This document shows, in pieces, positions 1 to 64,000 of a DNA stretch of 64,000 nt. The position numbers and the translations under genes were made by a program. Source of the DNA: Cololabis saira (lineage: Eukaryota; Chordata; Actinopteri; Beloniformes; Belonidae). The stretch's first letter is position 1, and the number at the start of each line of letters is the position of its first letter. The DNA is taken from the NCBI RefSeq assembly GCF_033807715.1, contig NC_084591.1, positions 50,568,615-50,632,614 on the forward strand, in the 5' to 3' direction. The notes beneath the pieces are model-generated. The model did no database searches, was not told the origin of the DNA, and saw nothing but the letters and a program-made list of their open reading frames with translations.

Positions 1-735
1 ATATATCTAAAGTGAGATGCTTTCTGTCACAATCAGACTCTGAAAAGTTGGTTCATGCTTTTATCTCCAGTAGATTAGATTATTGCAATGCACTTTTTGC
101 AGGACTAACAAAGCAAGTGTTACATAAACTCCATCTTATTAACCAAAACCAAGAGGTATTTTTTATCCTCTCTTCACTGGCTCCCTAAAGGAGCTTGAGG
201 CCGGATTGTGGCAAGATTTATGAAAAAAATCCGTATACATTTTAAGTTTTCTAGTAATAATGTCAGATGAAGCGTTCCAAACCCACAAGAATGAGCCCTC
301 TAGTGTATCTCTCCTTTGCCTTGAACAGGCTGTGTGCTGCAAAATGTGCTGCAATTCGGTCCCGAATTTCCCGCGCTGGGCTGCGGATGTGACGTCACAT
401 GACGCTGCATGTGCGTTCTCCCCGTTCTCCCGTGCCGGCTTCACTGTTGGCTGCAGTACCCCCAACGGCCGTCGTGGCGAAGGGTGGCGCTAGAGAGTCT
501 CATTTCTTAAAAGGAGCCTCAAGCTCCTTTTAAGAAAGTAGATTTTAAAGTACTTCTTATTGTTTTTAAATCTATGAATGGCTTAGCTCCCTCCTACATC
601 GTTGACATGCTGAATACATACCTGACAGATCCCTTAGATCATCAAATAAGAGTCTTCTCATCATGCCTAGGAATCCACACTAGATCTGCTCATGGTGCTT
701 CAGTCACTACTACACTCTCTGGAATTCCTCTCTGC
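1..735 (+). mobile_element. L2-like LINE fragment, reverse-transcriptase C-terminal part
   Basis: Decayed non-LTR retrotransposon. The translation around 60-110 contains SRLDYCNALFAGL, a hallmark of the C-terminal RT region of vertebrate L2-type LINEs, and 540-730 reads as FKVLLIVFKSMNGLAPSYI followed by degraded sequence, also typical of this family. The frame is broken by stops, frameshifts and an inserted 187-530 element, so it is dead. The 5' part lies outside the window. The element continues beyond the minisatellite at 736-3064 and ends near 3290. L2 is preferred over the related Rex1 or CR1 families, but I cannot align it to a consensus. Confidence 0.75.
187..530. mobile_element. Small MITE-like insertion inside the L2 fragment
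   Basis: A 344-bp block interrupting the L2 reading frame. It is bounded by perfect 15-bp inverted repeats, AAAGGAGCTTGAGGC at 187-201 and its complement at 516-530. The interior is GC-rich and has no coding sequence of its own. No clear target-site duplication is visible, so the superfamily is unassigned. Confidence 0.6.
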
Positions 736-3064
736 AGGAACTAAGGTCTGCTCCAACAGGAACTAAGGTCTGCTCCAACAGGAACTAAGGTCTGCTCCAA
801 CAGGAACTACGGTCTGCTCCAACAGCAGGAACTAAGGTCTGCTCCAACAGCAGGAACTAAGGTCTGCTCCAACAGCAGGAACTAAGGTCTGCTCCAACAG
901 CAGGAACTAAGGTCTGCTCCAACAGGAACTAAGGTCTGCTCCAACAGGAACTAAGGTCTGCTCCAACAGCAGGAACTAAGGTCTGCTCCAACAGTAGGAA
1001 CTAAGGTCTGCTCCAACAGTAGGAACTAAGGTCTGCTCCAACAGTAGGAACTAAGGTCTGCTCCAACAGTAGGAACTAAGGTCTGCTCCAACAGCAGGAA
1101 CTAAGGTCTGCTCCAACAGCAGGAACTAAGGTCTGCTCCAACAGGAACTAAGGTCTGCTCCAACAGGAACTAAGGTCTGCTCCAACAGGAACTAAGGTCT
1201 GCTCCAACAGCAGGAACTAAGGTCTGTTCCAACAGCAGGAACTAAGGTCTGCTCCAACAGTAGGAACTAAGGTCTGCTCCAACAGGAACTAAGGTCTGCT
1301 CCAACAGGAACTAAGGTCTGCTCCAACAGCAGGAACTAAGGTCTGTTCCAACAGCAGGAACTAAGGTCTGCTCCAACAGTAGGAACTAAGGTCTGCTCCA
1401 ACAGCAGGAACTAAGGTCTGCTCCAACAGGAACTAAGGTCTGCTCCAACAGGAACTAAGGTCTGCTCCAGCAGGAACTAAGGTCTGCTCCAACAGTAGGA
1501 ACTAAGGTCTGCTCCAACAGTAGGAACTAAGGTCTGCTCCAACAGGAACTAAGGTCTGCTCCAACAGGAACTAAGGTCTGCTCCAACAGGAACTAAGGTC
1601 TGCTCCAACAGGAACTAAGGTCTGCTCCAACAGGAACTAAGGTCTGTTCCAACAGGAACTAAGGTCTGCTCCAACAGGAACTAAGGTCTGCTCCAACAGG
1701 AACTAAGGTCTGTTCCAACAGGAACTAAGGTCTGCTCCAACAGGAACTAAGGTCTGCTCCAACAGGAACTAAGGTCTGCTCCAACAGGAACTAAGGTCTG
1801 CTCCAACAGGAACTAAGGTCTGCTCCAACAGCAGGAACTAAGGTCTGCTCCAACAGCAGGAACTAAGGTCTGCTCCAACAGGAACTAAGGTCTGCTCCAA
1901 CAGGAACTAAGGTCTGCTCCAACAGGAACTAAGGTCTGTTCCAACAGGAACTAAGGTCTGCTCCAACAGCAGGAACTAAGGTCTGCTCCAGCAGGAACTA
2001 AGGTCTGCTCCAACAGGAACTAAGGTCTGCTCCAACAGGAACTAAGGTCTGCTCCAACAGGAACTAAGGTCTGCTCCAACAGCAGGAACTAAGGTCTGCT
2101 CCAACAGGAACTAAGGTCTGCTCCAGCAGGAACTAAGGTCTGCTCCAACAGCAGGAACTAAGGTCTGCTCCAACAGGAACTAAGGTCTGCTCCAACAGCA
2201 GGAACTAAGGTCTGCTCAAACAGCAGGAACTAAGGTCTGCTCCAACAGGAACTAAGGTCTGCTCCAACAGGAACTAAGGTCTGCTCCAGCAGGAACTAAG
2301 GTCTGCTCCAACAGGAACTAAGGTCTGCTCCAGCAGGAACTAAGGTCTGCTCCAACAGGAACTAAGGTCTGCTCCAACAGCAGGAACTAAGGTCTGCTCC
2401 AACAGCAGGAACTAAGGTCTGCTCAAACAGCAGGAACTAAGGTCTGCTCCAACAGGAACTAAGGTCTGCTCCAACAGGAACTAAGGTCTGCTCCAACAGG
2501 AACTAAGGTCTGCTCCAACAGGAACTAAGGTCTGCTCCAACAGCAGGAACTAAGGTCTGCTCAAACAGCAGGAACTAAGGTCTGCTCAAACAGCAGGAAC
2601 TAAGGTCTGCTCCAACAGGAACTAAGGCCTGCTCCAACAGGAACTAAGGTCTGTTCCAACAGGAACTAAGGTCTGCTCCAACAGGAACTAAGGTCTGCTC
2701 CAACAGGAACTAAGGTCTGCTCCAACAGGAACTAAGGTCTGCTCCAACAGGAACTAAGGTCTGCTACAACAGGAACTAAGGTCTGCTCCAACAGCAGGAA
2801 CTAAGGTCTGCTCCAACAGCAGGAACTAAGGTCTGCTCCAACAGGAACTAAGGTCTGCTCCAACAGGAACTAAGGTCTGCTCCAACAGGAACTAAGGTCT
2901 GCTCCAACAGGAACTAAGGTCTGCTCCAACAGGAACTAAGGTCTGTTCCAACAGGAACTAAGGTCTGCTCCAACAGGAACTAAGGTCTGCTCCAACAGGA
3001 ACTAAGGTCTGCTCCAACAGGAACTAAGGTCTGCTCCAACAGGAACTAAGGTCTGCTCCAACAG
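736..3064 (+). repeat. 2.3-kb minisatellite (22/25-bp unit) grown inside the L2 LINE
   Basis: About 100 head-to-tail copies of GGAACTAAGGTCTGCTCCAA plus CA, with frequent 25-bp variants carrying an extra GCA or GTA and rarer shortened ones (CCAGCAGG). The unit equals the L2 codons for Glu-Leu-Arg-Ser-Ala-Pro-Thr, the segment expected at this point of an L2 ORF end, and the L2 3' end resumes directly at 3065 (GGGACTAAAAACTTACC). The array is therefore an internal amplification of LINE sequence, not an independent insertion. Unit lengths that are not multiples of three destroy any long reading frame. Confidence 0.95.
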
Positions 3065-3290
3065 GGACTAAAAACTTACCTCTTTGCACTGACGTTTGAG
3101 TAAATTCTACATGATTGGCTGGGTGATAGCACTTTTGTTAAAATGGAATTATGGTTATTGTTTTTCTCTTGTCATAATTTTTGTCTGTTCCTGTTATTGT
3201 TACCCTGTAATTTTGTTTATGTATTTGAGCACGAGTCCATGCTCATCATGTGAAATGTGCTTTATAAATAAATTTGCCTTGCCTCGCTAG
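3065..3290 (+). mobile_element. 3' end of the L2-like LINE
   Basis: The L2 sequence resumes after the minisatellite with GLKTYLFALTFE in translation, then a short AT-rich 3' UTR and the tail GCTTTATAAATAAATTTGCC. The tail resembles other L2/SINE ends in this window. A 64-residue open frame here has no recognisable product. Confidence 0.7.
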
Positions 3291-3319
3291 TGTAAAAATA
3301 TAACAAATAGATATAACAA

Positions 3320-4500
3320 TTCACAGAAACAACTGGATTCCAGGCACCGAAGCGTGGATTTGTGGTTCCCATTTTGTATCAGGTAATGTTGGACTTTTGG
3401 TTAGCTAACGTTAAACGGTCAAATCATAAAGTTCAGTGTCCTCATCACTTTAATTCTACAACCAAGCGTCAAGACTTTTGTAAGCCTTCAAGCTTTGCTT
3501 TGTGTATTTCCCCGGCGTAGAAATTAAGTACATATAAATATCAGGAAACTGGATTCGTGGCCAAATATAAATGTCCATGGACCACTGGTTCTTGGTAACT
3601 GTACCAAATATTAATGTCCATGGACCACTGGTTCTTGGTAACTGTACCAAATATTAATGTCCATGGACCACTGGTTCTTGGTAACTGTACCAAATATTAA
3701 TGTCCATGGACCACTGGTTCTTGATAACTGTACCAAATATTAATGTCCGTGAACCACTGGTTCTTGGTAACTGTACCAAATATTAATGTCCATGGACCAC
3801 TGGTTCTTGGTAACTGTACCAAATATTAATGTCCATGGACCACTGGTTCTTGGTAACTGTACCAAATATTAATGTCCATGGACCACTGGTTCTTGGTAAC
3901 TGTACCAAATATTAATGTCCATGGACCACTGGTTCTTGGCAACTACCAAATATTAATGTCCATGGACCACTGGTTCTTGGTAACTGTACCAAATATTAAT
4001 GTCCATGGACCACTGGTTCTTGGGGTAACTGTACCAAATATTAATGTCCATGGAACACTGGTTCTTGGTAACTGTACCAAATATTAATGTCCATGGACCA
4101 CTGGTTCTTGGGGTAACTGTACCAAATAATGTCCATGGACCACTGGTTCTTGGGGTAACTGTACCAAATATTAATGTCCATGGACCACTGGTTCTTGGGG
4201 TAACTGTACCAAATATTAATGTCCATGGACCACTGGTTCTTGGTAACTGTACCAAATATTAATGTCCATGGACCACTGGTTCTTGGGGTAACTGTACCAA
4301 ATAATGTCCATGGACCACTGGTTCTTGGTAACTGTACCAAATATTAATGTCCATGGACCACTGGTTCTTGGGGTAACTGTACGGGTCACTGTCAAGTCCA
4401 ACTGACTTTAATTTAAGCCAATAATCAGCTGTTATCCCATCTTCTCCACTAGTTGTACCAGTAAGGGGACTGGTACCTCTATTGAGCTAACAATTGACAG
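3320..4500 (+). mobile_element. Non-autonomous repeat element with internal 43-bp array, copy 1
   Basis: This stretch is repeated in inverted orientation at about 42140-42990. Shared parts are the left flank (3330-3570, including a GTTAGCTAACGTTAAACGGT-like stretch), the 43-bp array and a right flank (4380-4460) with CTGTTATCCC and CCAGTAAGGGG. No transposase is visible. Termini are unresolved, so the class (DNA transposon or other) is not assigned. Confidence 0.7.
3571..4385 (+). repeat. 43-bp-unit minisatellite
   Basis: About 19 tandem copies of a 43-bp unit built on CCATGGACCACTGGTTCTTG then GTAACTGTACCAAATATTAATGT. Variants include a GG insertion (CTTGGGGTAACTG) and a 3-bp deletion (AAATAATG). 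Both variants recur in the inverted array at 42285-42712. Short open frames in both directions are by-products of the repeat. Confidence 0.95.
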
Positions 4501-4513
4501 GTACTACAAATAT

Positions 4514-4590
4514 TTAAATTCAATTTTATTTATATAGCATCTAATACAACAAAAGTTGACTTTAGGCGCTTTCCAGAGACCCAGAACAAG
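4514..4590 (-). mobile_element. Short retroelement 3'-end fragment
   Basis: On the minus strand this reads as the end of the same interspersed family found at 7506-7655, 23585-23836 and 57272-57438: CTGGGTCTCTGGAAAGCGCC, then TTGTATTAGATGCTATATAA and AAATAAAATTGAAT. It is a 5'-truncated copy of about 75 bp without coding capacity. Confidence 0.65.
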
Positions 4591-4698
4591 ATGAAATATT
4601 CTTGTGTCAGCAATGGAGAAATACGTCTCTGTGTTTCTACACACGGTCTCCGGCAGAAAAATGACAAACACACAGGATATCATAAAGTACAAAACAGC

Positions 4699-4704
4699 TT
4701 TATT
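4699..4704 (-). promoter_or_regulatory. SF3B3: Candidate SF3B3 polyadenylation signal AATAAA
   Basis: TTTATT on the plus strand is a canonical AATAAA on the gene strand, about 1.15 kb after the stop. A GT-rich stretch (CTGTGTGTTTGTC) follows roughly 30 nt downstream, as expected of a cleavage/polyadenylation region. A second AATAAA near 4525 belongs to a retroelement tail and is a weaker candidate. Confidence 0.45.
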
Positions 4705-5352
4705 TACAAAAAGCAGACCACTGCCACTGTCCCACAAACCCAGGCCCAGGTCCTGTGCTTTGTGTGGAATGCTGCGTCTGTCTGAGGTTGGAAATTCACT
4801 GGGCTGACAAAAACACCACCAAGTGCAAGCCCGGAGTGTTTTTCCACCCACGTATTTAGTCTGAGTTTACCCGTCGTCTATTAAACCTCCTTGAACCTGA
4901 GGCTCGGTCGGAGCTCTAGCTCCGTCTGACTCCCGGCCGCAGGGGAACCAACCAGACGACAGCAGACGCTGGAGGAGGATGCTGCTGGGGGAACGGACCC
5001 ATGTTCTAACTGTTATACATTAAAAGAATTGATACAAAAGCCTGTTTCTTTCACTGGGATCAAAGTGAGGGGACCAAATGAGACGCTTCCTTCTTTAAAA
5101 TAATAATAATAAAAAAAAATAGTCATTTCAGTTTCTAGACTTTGATGCTCATCTGCACCAGCAACACCAAGTCCGTCTGTACAAAGTGTGTCCATGAGGG
5201 AGAATCTGGACTGTTCTCCCTGGTCTCTAAATAAAGATGCAAACGCTCAGAAACAACGACAGATGGATCTGGCTCAGCTTTCACTTCACATGCACAGATG
5301 ACACGATCCAAGTTACTCATGTAATCAAACGCACAAGGATTCATTCCACAGC

Positions 5353-5353
<1 letters not shown>

Positions 5354-5427
<74 letters not shown>
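5354..5427. repeat. (TG)n microsatellite
   Basis: About 37 uninterrupted TG dinucleotides, in the predicted SF3B3 3' UTR. Reading frames through it are artefacts of the repeat. Confidence 0.98.
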
Positions 5428-5428
<1 letters not shown>

Positions 5429-5854
5429 CAGACAGCTGGTTTCAGAGCTGTATGTGTCAGATATAATCTGCACGGAGACATCATTTGAAGTTGATTAGAC
5501 GCTGATAAACTGCAAGGTCTTTGTGCGACGATGTCCTCGCAGCTGTGAACACGTTCTCACACATGTCAGTGCGTGTTCTGGGGTCAGTGTGAAGCAACTT
5601 CCTGTCTGCTGCATCATAGCTGGTCAGCTTGAGATGGCTGCAACATCCGTATGGGAAATTTTTCTTCTTTTGCAAGTTTCTATGTAATAAATTGCGCCTG
5701 AAAAGTTTCTACATGAGAAAACAAACTGAATTCTTGAAAAAGGGACATATTGTTGCACAGCAGGATGTGTGTGGTGCTGTCCATATCAATTATTTCTGTG
5801 TGAGTATCTTGGGTGGATGGTCCTCTGCGCAGGTCTGTGTGTGTTGGAGACGGA

Positions 5855-63893
<58,039 letters not shown>

Positions 63894-64000
63894 CTAAGGA
63901 GCATGTAACAAAACAAACTGATGACATCAAATTAGGAATTTCAGTTTTAATCCAAAACTGTCCATCAGCACCAGGAACTAGACGGGAGGAAGGTTATGCA

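Larger units (their letters stand above)
4680..5854 (-). other. SF3B3: Probable SF3B3 3' UTR
   Basis: Sequence from the SF3B3 stop codon to a candidate cleavage site. It contains no competing gene. It carries the long dinucleotide repeat at 5354-5427, which would appear as (CA)n in the mRNA. The downstream limit rests only on the AATAAA at 4699-4704, so the real UTR could be shorter or longer. Confidence 0.45.

Noticed and set aside
5237..5473. Open frames over the TG repeat
   Set aside because: Simple-sequence translation (alternating Cys-Val or Thr-His); located in the SF3B3 3' UTR.

Overview
The window is vertebrate nuclear DNA, almost certainly from a teleost fish. The evidence is one intron-rich, highly conserved eukaryotic gene embedded in fish-type repeats: a Rex3 LINE, L2-, Rex1- and L1-like LINE pieces, tRNA-derived SINEs, several hAT and Harbinger elements, a pogo/Tigger transposon, long CA/TG microsatellites and several kilobase-scale minisatellites. 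There is no operon, CRISPR array, canonical tRNA gene, rRNA gene or other prokaryotic feature. The species cannot be named from the sequence alone.

The only host gene I can support is SF3B3 (splicing factor 3b subunit 3, SAP130/RSE1) on the minus strand. Its last 17 coding exons run from 63893 down to the stop codon at 5855-5857. They encode 806 contiguous residues, corresponding to about residues 412-1217 of the 1217-residue vertebrate protein; the first third of the gene lies beyond the right edge. Every junction is GT-AG, every phase joins correctly, and there is no frameshift or stop in the coding sequence. A likely polyadenylation signal at 4699-4704 gives a 3' UTR of about 1.2 kb.

Nearly everything else is intron or downstream flank. 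1-4600 holds an L2-like LINE with a 2.3 kb minisatellite and a transposon with a 43-bp-unit array. 5996-9141 (the last two introns) contains a ~35-bp-unit minisatellite and a CpG-rich 24-bp-unit minisatellite that starts 14 bases into its intron. The 16.5 kb intron 9286-25755 holds non-autonomous DNA transposons, several nested. The 16.0 kb intron 27260-43270 holds nested hAT elements, a decayed Rex1-like LINE, a nearly full-length Rex3 with target-site duplication, and an inverted copy of the 43-bp array element. The introns between 43428 and 63797 carry SINEs, a triple nest of elements, a 46-bp-unit minisatellite, an L1 ORF1 start, a TIR-bounded pogo transposon with an almost intact transposase, and an L1 reverse-transcriptase tail. 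Two introns (91 and 86 bp) have stayed free of insertions.

The items most worth a second look are: the coding exon at 9142-9285, whose frame runs uninterrupted into the intronic minisatellite and would append about 270 residues of octapeptide repeats if the intron were retained; the 55-bp tandem duplication that copied a splice donor of SF3B3; minisatellites that visibly arose by amplifying short stretches of transposable elements; and the pogo transposase whose start codon was separated from its body by a small retroelement insertion. I found no convincing novel multi-gene system.
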